Positions 8,760-16,301 of a DNA stretch of 64,000 bases are shown here, one piece after another. Source of the stretch: Fidelibacterota bacterium (GTDB lineage Bacteria; Fidelibacterota; Marinisomatia; SCGC-AAA003-L08; JACNLC01); assembly GCA_013204025.1 (NCBI GenBank), contig JABMOW010000089.1:1-64000 (forward strand). Reading direction: 5' to 3'. Numbering within the stretch: the first letter of the stretch is position 1; every line of letters begins with the position of its first letter. The notes beneath the pieces were generated by a model. That model was given only the letters and a program-made list of their open reading frames with translations, was not told the origin of the DNA and made no database searches. Both the position numbers and the translations under genes were made by a program.

Positions 8760-9251
8760 ATGCAAAGAGCTATTTGGATTGTTACATTTTTCATCATACT
8801 TGCCGGAGCCTATTTCTGGCTTTTTGTACATGAAAACGAAGTTCTTCAAGTAAAGGATATTATTACTAATATCGATGATCAAAGCCAAAGAATTAATGTT
8901 ATCGATGAGCAGGAAAGACGACTCGAGTTAAAATACATTGGACATGGTCAACATTTGAAGGACATACAGGACGAATTTAAAAAACACTATCGGGATTATC
9001 TTGCAAAAATTGATTCTATAAATGGTGTGTTTGGGGATGTTAAATACACAATAGACCAATTAGAAGAAAAATTGAATAGGGATATAATTAGTGTTAAAAG
9101 CGATATTACAGATCTATCGGATACTTTTGATAGCTATAAACGATCTAATCAAAGAAGTGTGATGGATTTGATGAATGATGTGACAACCATGAAAGATGAT
9201 ATCACAGCAATTCAAAATACATTAATTGAACAACAGCCAGAAAAAGACTAA
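8760..9251 (+). CDS. Membrane-anchored coiled-coil protein, unknown function
   Basis: A 163-aa protein with a single N-terminal membrane segment (about 4-23, IWIVTFFIILAGAYFWLFV) and a long heptad-rich region through nearly all the rest, which should be periplasmic. There is no lipobox and no catalytic motif. A good ribosome binding site (AAGGA) precedes the ATG. It closes the lepB-led run and is followed 20 bp later by a strong terminator. Structural or scaffolding roles are common for such proteins, but no family is recognised. Confidence 0.7.
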   Translation: MQRAIWIVTFFIILAGAYFWLFVHENEVLQVKDIITNIDDQSQRINVIDEQERRLELKYIGHGQHLKDIQDEFKKHYRDYLAKIDSINGVFGDVKYTIDQLEEKLNRDIISVKSDITDLSDTFDSYKRSNQRSVMDLMNDVTTMKDDITAIQNTLIEQQPEKD

Positions 9252-9272
9252 AGTTTGATGATGCAGTTTTAT

Positions 9273-9303
9273 AAAAGGGAAGCCCTGACAGCTTCCCTTT
9301 TTT
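9273..9303 (+). terminator. Rho-independent terminator after the lepB run
   Basis: An 11-bp stem AAAAGGGAAGC / GCTTCCCTTTT with a 7-nt loop is followed by a T run. It ends the transcript containing lepB and the three small genes. Confidence 0.92.
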
Positions 9304-9491
9304 ATTGTTTTAACTATTGATATCTTGCTAAAATATTTAGTTATTTTAAATTTATTCAAAATATTTATGCAAATCAAACTCGGTATTTACCTATTAGAAT
9401 GATCTCTATGAAAATAATAATATTCGTAAATTAACCGGGAATACGAGATCAGAAATCCGAATAAAAGAAATAATATTCAGGGAGAATAATT

Positions 9492-9842
9492 ATGATGAAA
9501 TTAGATGAAATTATAGGCGATGTAGTTTTTATCGCATTTCGAGAAGGTGAAAGATACTCATCTATCGGGATGGCTGAAAATAAAGGTCATTTCCTTATAA
9601 AAGGATTTGATGAATTTGGAATTTGGGTCTCACATCCCGGTCTCGTTATTGTCACCACGGATGCAGCGGATAGCAAACCTATCCCACCGGATAAAATTCA
9701 AAAAGAAGTGATAGCTGCTAATTTTTTAATTACCTGGGATAATATTCTTACAATCATGCATTATCCTGATCGGAAAGGATATGATTTTCCAAGTGAGTTT
9801 GAAAAAAGCATAGGATTTGAGATACCCGAAAAAAAGAGATAA
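9492..9842 (+). CDS. Conserved-looking 116-aa protein of unknown function
   Basis: A soluble 116-aa protein starting with MMKLDEIIGD after the ribosome binding site AGGGAG at 9480-9485. It contains mixed beta-type segments (VVFIAFREGERY, GIWVSHPGLVIVTT) and no Cys or His cluster. The family is not recognised. The stop codon overlaps the start of the cold-shock-domain gene in TAATG, so the two are translationally coupled. Two segments, VVFIAFREG and GHFLIKGFDEFGIWV, suggest a small beta-barrel such as an SH3/OB-type fold, but this is only an impression. Confidence 0.75.
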   Translation: MMKLDEIIGDVVFIAFREGERYSSIGMAENKGHFLIKGFDEFGIWVSHPGLVIVTTDAADSKPIPPDKIQKEVIAANFLITWDNILTIMHYPDRKGYDFPSEFEKSIGFEIPEKKR

Positions 9843-10042
9843 TGAATATGAAAAATGGATTTGTGAAAATCTGGAAAGAGTTTGATGGCTGGGGATTTAT
9901 CGAAGATGAGGAGGGTTTCGATTATTTTTTCCATAAAAACCAGATTAGAAAAGGACAACAAATACATGAGGGAGATCAGGTAAAATTTGATGTTCAAGAA
10001 GGACAAAAAGGCCCAGAAGCTAAAAATGTTTCCAAATCCTAA
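9842..10042 (+). CDS. Cold-shock-domain protein (CspA-like)
   Basis: A 66-aa single-domain OB-fold protein. It shows the cold-shock pattern: GFVKIW at the start, an RNP1-like GWGFIEDEEG, RNP2-like DYFFHKNQI, then GDQVKFDVQEGQKGPEAKNV. RNP1 differs from the usual KGFGFI/KGYGFI and the loop is acid-rich, so nucleic-acid binding may differ from CspA. The ATG at 9842 overlaps the previous stop by one base; a second ATG lies at 9848. It is followed by its own terminator, which makes this a two-gene operon. Confidence 0.88.
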   Translation: MNMKNGFVKIWKEFDGWGFIEDEEGFDYFFHKNQIRKGQQIHEGDQVKFDVQEGQKGPEAKNVSKS

Positions 10043-10073
10043 TCTGCAGAAAAATCAAAATATATTGAGTATT

Positions 10074-10101
10074 AAAAAGGAGGGGTGCCCTCCTTTTTTT
10101 A
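10074..10101 (+). terminator. Rho-independent terminator after the cold-shock gene
   Basis: Stem AAAAAGGAGGG / CCCTCCTTTTT with a 3-nt loop and a trailing T run, 30 bp after the cold-shock stop codon. Confidence 0.9.
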
Positions 10102-10145
10102 TTTCTAAAGTTAACTTATTTAAATCGAGTTTGTCAAAACGTTGA

Positions 10146-10673
10146 ATGGTAGATGATCTAAAATTGATAGAGCGATTTAAACAGGGCGATGAATCTGCTT
10201 TTAACGAATTAGTACTGAATCATAAAGACTGGGTTCTCAATTTCGTTCTACAGTTGTCTTATAACAAAGAAGACGCACAAGATTTAGCGCAGGAAGTTTT
10301 TGTCAAAGTTTATTTCAATATTAGAAAATTTCGGGGTGATGCGAAATTCAATACATGGCTGTACAAAATAGTCGTAAATCAGATGAATAGTTATTTCAAA
10401 AAGCAGAAATTGCTTTCTTGGTTTCAACATGATTATGAAGATCAAATCGATCATGCCAGTGATGAACCGAATAGTAGTAAAGACCGAAATAGACTGATTC
10501 AAAGTGTTAAACTGTTGGCAAAAATGCAAAGAAATGTTGTCCTGCTCAGAGTATTTCAAGATATGACTTTTAAAGAGGTATCAGAAGTATTATCAATTTC
10601 AGAAAACTCAGCAAAGGTTTCGTTTTACAAAGCAAAACAGAATTTGAAAGGACTAATAAATGGATATAAATGA
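10146..10673 (+). CDS. ECF-family RNA polymerase sigma factor
   Basis: A 175-aa extracytoplasmic-function sigma factor. Region 2 is at about 8-85, with DAQDLAQEVFVKVY and the -10 recognition stretch FNTWLYKIVVNQ; region 4 is at about 118-172, ending in a helix-turn-helix (MTFKEVSEVLSISENSAKVSFYKAK). There is no sigma 1.1 or region 3, as is usual for ECF factors of about 160-190 aa. The next gene overlaps its end by 14 bp and encodes a one-pass membrane protein, the normal position for an anti-sigma factor. The downstream LTXXQ protein suggests control of envelope stress. ECF promoters are often autoregulated; no promoter could be assigned here. Confidence 0.94.
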   Translation: MVDDLKLIERFKQGDESAFNELVLNHKDWVLNFVLQLSYNKEDAQDLAQEVFVKVYFNIRKFRGDAKFNTWLYKIVVNQMNSYFKKQKLLSWFQHDYEDQIDHASDEPNSSKDRNRLIQSVKLLAKMQRNVVLLRVFQDMTFKEVSEVLSISENSAKVSFYKAKQNLKGLINGYK

Positions 10674-11001
10674 TACAAATTATTTTCTTAAGGGATTACA
10701 TCTTAAAATCAAGAAAAAGAAAAAAATGAGATTCGGACGAACATCTGTACTATTAGTTCTACTTGCCACAACCATTTCAGTACAGTCTACAAAGATGATT
10801 TATGAAACAAAATTGGATGAATTATGGATGTCTATCCCATCATTTAGCATGACATATGAATGGGAAAATATTGAAGAAATTGGTGAAATGGAATCACTGG
10901 AATATCTGATTGATGCAATGGAACTGGATGAATTAGTAGAGTTCATCGATGAAGAATACGATGCAGCTACTTGGTTAAAATCAATTAAACTAGAGGGATA
11001 A
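10660..11001 (+). CDS. Single-pass membrane protein, candidate anti-sigma factor
   Basis: The 113-aa product has a 25-residue cytoplasmic N-terminus with a lysine cluster (KIKKKKKM), one membrane segment (about 29-43, SVLLVLLATTISV) and an acidic periplasmic tail (MEDELVEF-like, rich in E/D). It overlaps the ECF sigma gene by 14 bp. By position it is the anti-sigma factor, but the cytoplasmic part is far too short for a classic zinc anti-sigma domain and has no HxxxCxxC motif. It might instead tether or sense through the periplasmic tail. Function is inferred from context only. Confidence 0.65.
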   Translation: MDINDTNYFLKGLHLKIKKKKKMRFGRTSVLLVLLATTISVQSTKMIYETKLDELWMSIPSFSMTYEWENIEEIGEMESLEYLIDAMELDELVEFIDEEYDAATWLKSIKLEG

Positions 11002-11004
11002 ACA

Positions 11005-11478
11005 ATGAAATATTTAAGTATCATAATACTGTTATTTATTTCCACTTTTGGATGGGCTCAACCTGCTCGACCTGATGGAAATGATGCACAGATGTTAAAA
11101 AAATGGAAACTGGTAGAATATCTTGAACTTTCCGAAGATCAATCCATCAGATTCTTTCCTAGAATTGAAAAATTTGAAAATACAATGGAAGATATCCGTA
11201 AGGAAAGGCGACGTCTGTATGAAGACATTGAGAATGATCTGGATAGAGGAAATGACATCGAATTATCAGAACTGAATGAAGTACTAGAGAAATACAGAGA
11301 TTTGGAACAAAAAGAATTGCAACTAAAACATGAACACATTTCAAATATGAAAGACATTCTCACTCCAACTCAAATCGCAAGATACTCTATTTTTGAGCAC
11401 AAATTTAGAATCCAGATGAAGGAAAATATTAACAAACGAAAAAATGATCCTCCGAAAAGATCAAAAAATAGATTTTGA
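11005..11478 (+). CDS. Periplasmic LTXXQ (Spy/CpxP-like) protein
   Basis: A 157-aa exported protein with a clear signal peptide (LSIIILLFISTFGWA, cleavage near residue 19). The mature part is helical and highly charged, with ELSEDQSIRFFPRIEKFEN and a final LTPTQIARYSIFE, the LTxxQ element found twice in Spy/CpxP-type periplasmic chaperones and sensors; the first copy here is degenerate (LSEDQ). Such proteins often sit beside ECF sigma genes as periplasmic sensors or chaperones. It lies 3 bp after the candidate anti-sigma gene, so the order sigma / membrane protein / LTXXQ fits an envelope-stress switch. Confidence 0.85.
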   Translation: MKYLSIIILLFISTFGWAQPARPDGNDAQMLKKWKLVEYLELSEDQSIRFFPRIEKFENTMEDIRKERRRLYEDIENDLDRGNDIELSELNEVLEKYRDLEQKELQLKHEHISNMKDILTPTQIARYSIFEHKFRIQMKENINKRKNDPPKRSKNRF

Positions 11479-11492
11479 GAAAGATAAATATC

Positions 11493-12527
11493 ATGCAAAA
11501 AATAATTAGCTTACTTTCGATTTTACTCCCACTATTATTAGTAAACTGTGATAACACTCAATCATCTGAAGCAAATCATAATTTAGAAGAACTCCTCACC
11601 GACTTGGTTGTTTCTGATGGCGATTTAAGCCTTGATGCATTATCCGATGAGGAAGTTGCAAATGAACTATTTATAGATGGTGACGCCGATGAATTAGGCA
11701 GATATGAACTCGTTGAGAATTACGAATTTCCAATAAAGTGGGGGAGGTTTATTCAATCTATCGAAGGCAACATCGTGTTTGATCCGTATGACCTTGAAAC
11801 CGATACCATATATGCTTCGATTGAAAGAGTGATCATTGGTAACCTCGTTGTCGTAAGTGGAGATACTTCTACAACTGATTCAGGTTTTGTTTTCACACCA
11901 ATAGATACAACCTCAAAGCCATTTGAAATGTTTTCGACAAGGAGAGTAAGATTCGTCAGAATGTTCGGAAATGAAGATCCATTTCATGGGTGGAGAATCA
12001 GGGGTAAAACTCCGGTGGTCATCAATTCTGTTGCATCGACTGTTGGAATTTCATCCATTTCTCTCAATCGACAGACGGCAGTATTTGAGTTTGAACCGAT
12101 ATTTTCATATTCACCTTCGGATAGTACAGTTGATCCTTTTTTAACAATTCAAAACATACCACGCTTGTTTAATCATGAATTTATCAAAGCATTAGCATTG
12201 ATTGATAATACTAATCCGAATATGGGTGAATATCCTGGTTCCGGAGAAGGTGTATTTTTGCATTATGGTAGGTTCCACCATTTTAAAGGCAGGCATCCCA
12301 TGTTTGACGATGGCGGGATTATCAGCTATAATGGGCACTATTCTTTTGATGAGACAGAAAATGATAACGAGTTTACTCGCATATTCAAGGTGCGGAGGTC
12401 TCAAAATAGTCAAAATGGAATTGCTTATAAAATGTATTTTGATACCATTGACTACGAAACATTATTAAATCCCGAAGGTGAATATCACTCAACTATTATT
12501 GGAATCCCGTATATCATCCAAAATTAA
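11493..12527 (+). CDS. Secreted lipoprotein of unknown function
   Basis: The track starts at TTG 11475, but the ATG at 11493 is preferred because it follows GAGAAAG and gives a normal lipoprotein signal (MQKIISLLSILLPLLLVNC, lipobox LVNC). The product is about 344 aa. The mature N-terminus is acidic (LEELLTDLVVSDGDLSLDALSD); the rest looks beta-rich with EYPGSGEGVFLHYGRFH and GHYSFDETENDNEFTR. No family is recognised. It is the last gene of the ECF sigma cassette and may be a regulated output or another sensor. A long hairpin follows. Confidence 0.75.
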   Translation: MQKIISLLSILLPLLLVNCDNTQSSEANHNLEELLTDLVVSDGDLSLDALSDEEVANELFIDGDADELGRYELVENYEFPIKWGRFIQSIEGNIVFDPYDLETDTIYASIERVIIGNLVVVSGDTSTTDSGFVFTPIDTTSKPFEMFSTRRVRFVRMFGNEDPFHGWRIRGKTPVVINSVASTVGISSISLNRQTAVFEFEPIFSYSPSDSTVDPFLTIQNIPRLFNHEFIKALALIDNTNPNMGEYPGSGEGVFLHYGRFHHFKGRHPMFDDGGIISYNGHYSFDETENDNEFTRIFKVRRSQNSQNGIAYKMYFDTIDYETLLNPEGEYHSTIIGIPYIIQN

Positions 12528-12549
12528 AAATCCGTCAATCGTAATCTTC

Positions 12550-12606
12550 GGAATTTTCCCGTGTGTAATTCATTTCCAATTGCACCGGGGAATTTCCTAT
12601 TTTTAG
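12550..12606 (+). terminator. Long imperfect hairpin, probable terminator of the sigma cassette
   Basis: GGAATTTTCCCG at 12550-12561 pairs with CGGGGAATTTCC at 12586-12597 with one mismatch, and inside it GTGTAATT pairs with AATTGCAC around a 7-nt loop. About 19-20 base pairs are formed, followed by TATTTTTA. It separates the sigma cassette from the folB/folK run. Confidence 0.68.
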
Positions 12607-12639
12607 AGGATAAAAACGGACAAAATCCTTATAAATTAA

Positions 12640-13257
12640 ATGGTTGATCAAATAGAAGATAAAGTATCCAAAGCCCATTTCTGGGACCAAAAATACCGAT
12701 CAGGTGAAACCAGTTGGGACTTAAATGGACCTACTCCGGCAATTTCAAACTGGATTGATCAATTTACTTCTGAAAAAAAGATCTGTCTATTAGGAGCAGG
12801 AAACGGATATGATGCTGTGGAAATTTCAAAACATGGACATCAAGTGTACGCTGTTGATTTTTCAGAAATAGCTATTTCAAATATGAAAAACTATGCTCGA
12901 ATCCATAAAAGATCTGTGCATCCCATCCTGTCAGATTTGTTTGATCTACCAGAAGAGTACAATGAGTGCTTTGACATTGTAATAGAATACACCTGTTTTT
13001 GCGCAATCAATCCCGGTAGAAGGAAAGAGTATCGCGATGTTGTTTGTCGGATTCTAAAACCTGGTGGGATCCTAATGGCGTTATTTTTCCCAATTAATAA
13101 GCCACTTTCTGATGATGGCACACCATTTGGAGTTGATTTAGCACAAACAATCTCATTATTTGAAGAAAAATTCTTATTGAAGTCTAAACAATATTCTCCA
13201 TTAACGATTCAACCTAGAGTTGGGAATGAAGTATTAACAGAATTACAGAAAGTTTGA
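12640..13257 (+). CDS. SAM-dependent methyltransferase, TPMT-like family
   Basis: A 205-aa class I methyltransferase. The N-terminus AHFWDQKYRSGETSWDL is typical of thiopurine methyltransferase-like proteins; motif I is CLLGAGNGYDA, the acidic end of strand 2 is VYAVDFSE, and the post-core part is EYTCFCAINPGRRKEYRDVV...LKPGGIL. These enzymes methylate sulfur, selenium, tellurium or halide acceptors in known cases; the substrate here is unknown. It stands 1 bp before folB, but folate and TPMT chemistry are not obviously linked, so the grouping may only be transcriptional. Confidence 0.85.
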   Translation: MVDQIEDKVSKAHFWDQKYRSGETSWDLNGPTPAISNWIDQFTSEKKICLLGAGNGYDAVEISKHGHQVYAVDFSEIAISNMKNYARIHKRSVHPILSDLFDLPEEYNECFDIVIEYTCFCAINPGRRKEYRDVVCRILKPGGILMALFFPINKPLSDDGTPFGVDLAQTISLFEEKFLLKSKQYSPLTIQPRVGNEVLTELQKV

Positions 13258-13258
13258 T

Positions 13259-13615
13259 TTGTACAAAATAAAACTAAATAATATTGTACTTTTTGGATAC
13301 CATGGCTGTTATCCAGAAGAAAGAAAAATGGGACAGCGATTTGAAATTGATGTAGAAGCATTGTCGACTAACAACGAAGTTCTTCAATCAGATGATGTCA
13401 GTCAGGTTGCTGATTATACAAAATTATTCCAATTGATTGAACACGAGTTCAAAAGGAAGAAATACAATCTTATCGAAACACTAGCGAACGAAATCTCTAA
13501 CTCTTTGTTGACCGTACCGAATATTTGTGAAGTCACTGTCAGAGTAAGGAAACCGCATGCACCAATTGATTCACATTTCAGCGACATTGAAGTTGAGGTG
13601 ACGAATAAACAATGA
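13259..13615 (+). CDS. folB: Dihydroneopterin aldolase
   Basis: FolB converts 7,8-dihydroneopterin to 6-hydroxymethyl-dihydropterin in folate synthesis. The 118-aa length fits. Visible signatures are NIVLFGYHGCYPEERKMGQRFEID, with the catalytic Glu in PEERK, DYTKLFQLI and the late VRVRKPHAPI with the conserved Lys. The start is TTG at 13259, one base after the previous stop, and no ATG fits better. The last codons overlap folK by 4 bp (ATGA), giving the usual FolB-FolK order. Confidence 0.93.
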   Translation: MYKIKLNNIVLFGYHGCYPEERKMGQRFEIDVEALSTNNEVLQSDDVSQVADYTKLFQLIEHEFKRKKYNLIETLANEISNSLLTVPNICEVTVRVRKPHAPIDSHFSDIEVEVTNKQ

Positions 13616-14127
13616 TTTTTGAAACAGCATTCCTTGGTCTTGGTTCGAATATCGGTGTAAGAGAAAACCATCTCAAAAAGGGGATTGCGGATATAAATGC
13701 TTTCGATTGCATAGTTGTCGAACAAGTATCTGTAATCTATGAAACAACCCCGATGTACTACGCAGATCAGAATCTATTCTTAAATCAGGTTATCCAGATC
13801 CAAACGCCATATTCTCCTTCTGAATTACTGGATTTGATAAAAAATATTGAAATTTTGCTTGGCAGAAATCTTGAAGGTCTTCGATATGGTCCACGGGTTT
13901 TGGACATTGACATTTTATCTTATGAAAATACCATGTGCTCTTCAGAAATGCTCACGGTGCCTCATACTGGCATAGCGGAGCGAAAATTTGTATTAATCCC
14001 ATGGTCAGATATTGCACCTGATTTCATCCCTCCGGGATATAATCTGACTGTGGCAGAGATGCTTTTGAATATCCACGATCAATCAGAAGTTACTCCCTAT
14101 ATCCAACCAGAAAAGGTTCTTTTATGA
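13612..14127 (+). CDS. folK: 6-hydroxymethyl-7,8-dihydropterin pyrophosphokinase
   Basis: HPPK transfers pyrophosphate from ATP to hydroxymethyl-dihydropterin, the step after FolB. The 171-aa protein shows FLGLGSNIGVRENHL at the N-terminus, YETTPMYYADQNLFLNQV and the hallmark RYGPRVLDIDILSY with the metal-binding Asp pair, then PHTGIAERKFVLIPW. It overlaps folB at the start and the deoxynucleoside kinase at the end, each by 4 bp. No folP is present in this window. Confidence 0.95.
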   Translation: MIFETAFLGLGSNIGVRENHLKKGIADINAFDCIVVEQVSVIYETTPMYYADQNLFLNQVIQIQTPYSPSELLDLIKNIEILLGRNLEGLRYGPRVLDIDILSYENTMCSSEMLTVPHTGIAERKFVLIPWSDIAPDFIPPGYNLTVAEMLLNIHDQSEVTPYIQPEKVLL

Positions 14128-14765
14128 AAACGACGTATCACATTGCTATTGAAGGCACGATTGGAGTGGGAAAAACCAGTCTGGCTAGAGTCCTGGCCGA
14201 AAGACTTGATGCCAGATTGATTAAAGAAGAATTCGAAGAGAATCCTTTCCTTAGTGATTTTTATCGTGAACCTGAAGGGTACTCGTTTCAAACCCAGTTG
14301 TTTTTTCTTCTATCTCGATATCGTCAACAGCTTGACCTTCAGCAAGTAGAGCTTTTTACAAAAAGGATTGTGTCAGATTATATGTTCGCTAAAGATCGTT
14401 TATTTGCATCTCTGAATCTGAATGATAAAGAAATGTCGCTTTATAATTCTGTCGCTAATCTTCTTGAGAAAAATGTCATCAATCCGGATTTAGTTATTTT
14501 CCTTCAGTCTGACACGTCTAGGTTAATGGATAATATTAAAAAAAGAGGTAGAGAATACGAGATGTCAATAGACTGGAACTACATTGATGCATTGAATCAG
14601 ATATACAATGAATATTTTTTCAGATATGATAAAAGTCCGCTATTGATTATCAATACAAATGATATCGATTTTGTTCATAAAGATGAGGATTTGAAAGAAA
14701 TCCTGGAGTTTATCCGTAAACCGGTTATGGGCACAAAATTTTATAATCCATTAAAAAGTATGTAA
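14124..14765 (+). CDS. Deoxynucleoside kinase (dAdo/dGuo kinase family)
   Basis: A 213-aa dNK-family P-loop kinase, which phosphorylates deoxynucleosides for salvage. Walker A is EGTIGVGKTSLA near the N-terminus, followed by KEEFEENPFLSDFY, QTQLFFLLSRYRQ and the DYMFAKDRLFA motif (equivalent to the D-R-S region). The lid Arg motif is KKRGREYE. Which base is used cannot be read reliably. The folK-dNK order seen here, coupled by ATGA, is common in related phyla. Confidence 0.9.
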   Translation: MKTTYHIAIEGTIGVGKTSLARVLAERLDARLIKEEFEENPFLSDFYREPEGYSFQTQLFFLLSRYRQQLDLQQVELFTKRIVSDYMFAKDRLFASLNLNDKEMSLYNSVANLLEKNVINPDLVIFLQSDTSRLMDNIKKRGREYEMSIDWNYIDALNQIYNEYFFRYDKSPLLIINTNDIDFVHKDEDLKEILEFIRKPVMGTKFYNPLKSM

Positions 14766-14942
14766 ATGCCTATTTCGAAACTAATATTATACCTAATCAT
14801 AGGTTGGATCATTTATTCCTATTTCATTCGTAAATCACGAAATAAGGATAAGAAATCTGGTGTAGAAGATCAAAAAAAACCAGAAAATGGCAAAAAGAAA
14901 GGACTAGATATTAAAGACGCTGAATACGAGGAAATAGAATGA
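14766..14942 (+). CDS. Small membrane protein (58 aa), below the ORF-track cut-off
   Basis: This gene is missing from the track because it has only 58 codons. It starts with ATG directly after the kinase stop and its TGA overlaps the next ATG (ATGA), so it fits exactly between its neighbours. The product has one N-terminal membrane segment (KLILYLIIGWIIYSYFI), a basic stretch (RKSRNKDKK) and an acidic end (DAEYEEIE). The shape, a helix followed by a charged tail ending in YEEIE, recalls the DUF4834-type small proteins of Bacteroidota, but this match is from memory and weak. Function is unknown. Confidence 0.72.
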   Translation: MPISKLILYLIIGWIIYSYFIRKSRNKDKKSGVEDQKKPENGKKKGLDIKDAEYEEIE

Positions 14943-15982
14943 AAGCGGTTAGAATCCATGAACACGGTAGCACAGACGTTCTTCGATGGGAAGAAATCCA
15001 GAAAATTGAATGCCCTCAAAATAAAATTAGAGTAAAAATCAAAGCAGCTGCATTGAATCATTTGGACATTTGGATTCGTAATGGATTACCCGGATTTTCA
15101 TTGCCATTACCGTTAATCATGGGTTCTGATGGGGCAGGCATCATTACCGAAGTGGGTTCCCAAATCAATGATTTTAAACCAGGTGACGAAATTGTTGTAC
15201 AACCAAATCGGTTTTGCGGACAATGTGACGCTTGTGTCAGAGGACAGGAGAACTATTGTCAACAGTATGGAATTCTTGGAGAAACTGAAAATGGTGTTCA
15301 AGCATCAGAAGTTATTTTAGATCCGATCAATATTTATTCAAAACCCCATCATCTTACTTTTGAAGAGGCTGCGTCTATGCCTCTAGTATTTCTAACAGCC
15401 TATCAGATGATCGTAAAACGAGCTCAACTGCAATCAGGTGAGACGATGCTTGTTTATGGAGCAACATCCGGTGTGGGTTCCGCAGCTATACAAATCGGAA
15501 AATTCCTGCATGCAAATGTAATTGCAACTGTGGGCGACAATAAAAAGGTAAAGCATGCTGAAAAAATGGGCGCAGATTTGGTTATTAATCATCATCAAGA
15601 GGACTGGTATAAATTACTTAAAGGTAAAGAAATTAATGTAATATTCGAGCACATTGGACCGGCTACATGGGCATATAGCATGAGATTGCTCGCCAAGGGT
15701 GGCAGGCTCGTGACATGCGGAGCCACAACAGGTCCTAAGGTGGAAATTGACCTACGTCATCTGTTTTCAAAACAGCAGAGTATTTTAGGCTCAACAATGA
15801 GCGACCTTAATACTTTTAGAGAAGTCCTTGATTTAATCCATGTAGGGCATTTTTTTCCATTTGTTGATAAAATCTTTCCGTTTTCCCAAGTTATACAGGC
15901 GCATCAGAGGATGGAAAGAAGAGAACAATTTGGGAAAATCGTGTTATCTTCCAACGCACAAGATTTGACTTATAATGTTTGA
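14939..15982 (+). CDS. Zinc-type MDR oxidoreductase (quinone oxidoreductase-like)
   Basis: A 347-aa medium-chain dehydrogenase/reductase. It has the GroES-like N-terminal part (AALNHLDIWIRNG, MGSDGAGIITEVG), the structural zinc cluster FCGQCDACVRGQENYC with four Cys, and a Rossmann nucleotide site VYGATSGVGSAAIQIG. The usual catalytic-zinc Cys of alcohol dehydrogenases is replaced by the NHLD motif, so a quinone- or enoyl-type reductase is as likely as an alcohol dehydrogenase. It overlaps the downstream 2Fe-2S protein gene by 8 bp, which suggests a redox partnership, though this is not proven. Confidence 0.87.
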   Translation: MKAVRIHEHGSTDVLRWEEIQKIECPQNKIRVKIKAAALNHLDIWIRNGLPGFSLPLPLIMGSDGAGIITEVGSQINDFKPGDEIVVQPNRFCGQCDACVRGQENYCQQYGILGETENGVQASEVILDPINIYSKPHHLTFEEAASMPLVFLTAYQMIVKRAQLQSGETMLVYGATSGVGSAAIQIGKFLHANVIATVGDNKKVKHAEKMGADLVINHHQEDWYKLLKGKEINVIFEHIGPATWAYSMRLLAKGGRLVTCGATTGPKVEIDLRHLFSKQQSILGSTMSDLNTFREVLDLIHVGHFFPFVDKIFPFSQVIQAHQRMERREQFGKIVLSSNAQDLTYNV

Positions 15983-16301
15983 AAAACATATATTTATTTG
16001 CAATAATGAGCGCGATCCCTTCGCCAACCGAGATAGTTGTGGAAGTGAAGGGAACCAAATCAGAGTTGAATTGGCGAGACTAATACATGAATATGGTGTT
16101 AGAGGTAAGGTTAGAGCCAATAAATGTGGTTGCCTTGATGCATGTGAATTAGGACCTGTCGTCGTGATTTATCCTCAAAATATTTGGTATGGAAATGTCA
16201 AAACTGAAGATGCTGAAGAAATTTTTAAACAATCTATCCAACAGAATCAAATTGTTCAACGGCTTTTAATCAAACCCGATGATTGGGAAAATCGAAAATG
16301 A
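15975..16301 (+). CDS. Thioredoxin-like [2Fe-2S] ferredoxin
   Basis: A 108-aa protein of the thioredoxin-like 2Fe-2S ferredoxin family. The cluster ligands are C9 and C22 (C-x12-C) and C53 and C57 (C-x3-C, in NKCGCLDACELGPVVVIYP); C51 is extra. The helix-strand order fits the fold. Such proteins shuttle electrons or serve as small redox subunits. The coupling to the MDR oxidoreductase upstream (8 bp) and to the outer-membrane protein downstream (4 bp) places it in a continuous transcript. Confidence 0.88.
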   Translation: MFEKHIFICNNERDPFANRDSCGSEGNQIRVELARLIHEYGVRGKVRANKCGCLDACELGPVVVIYPQNIWYGNVKTEDAEEIFKQSIQQNQIVQRLLIKPDDWENRK

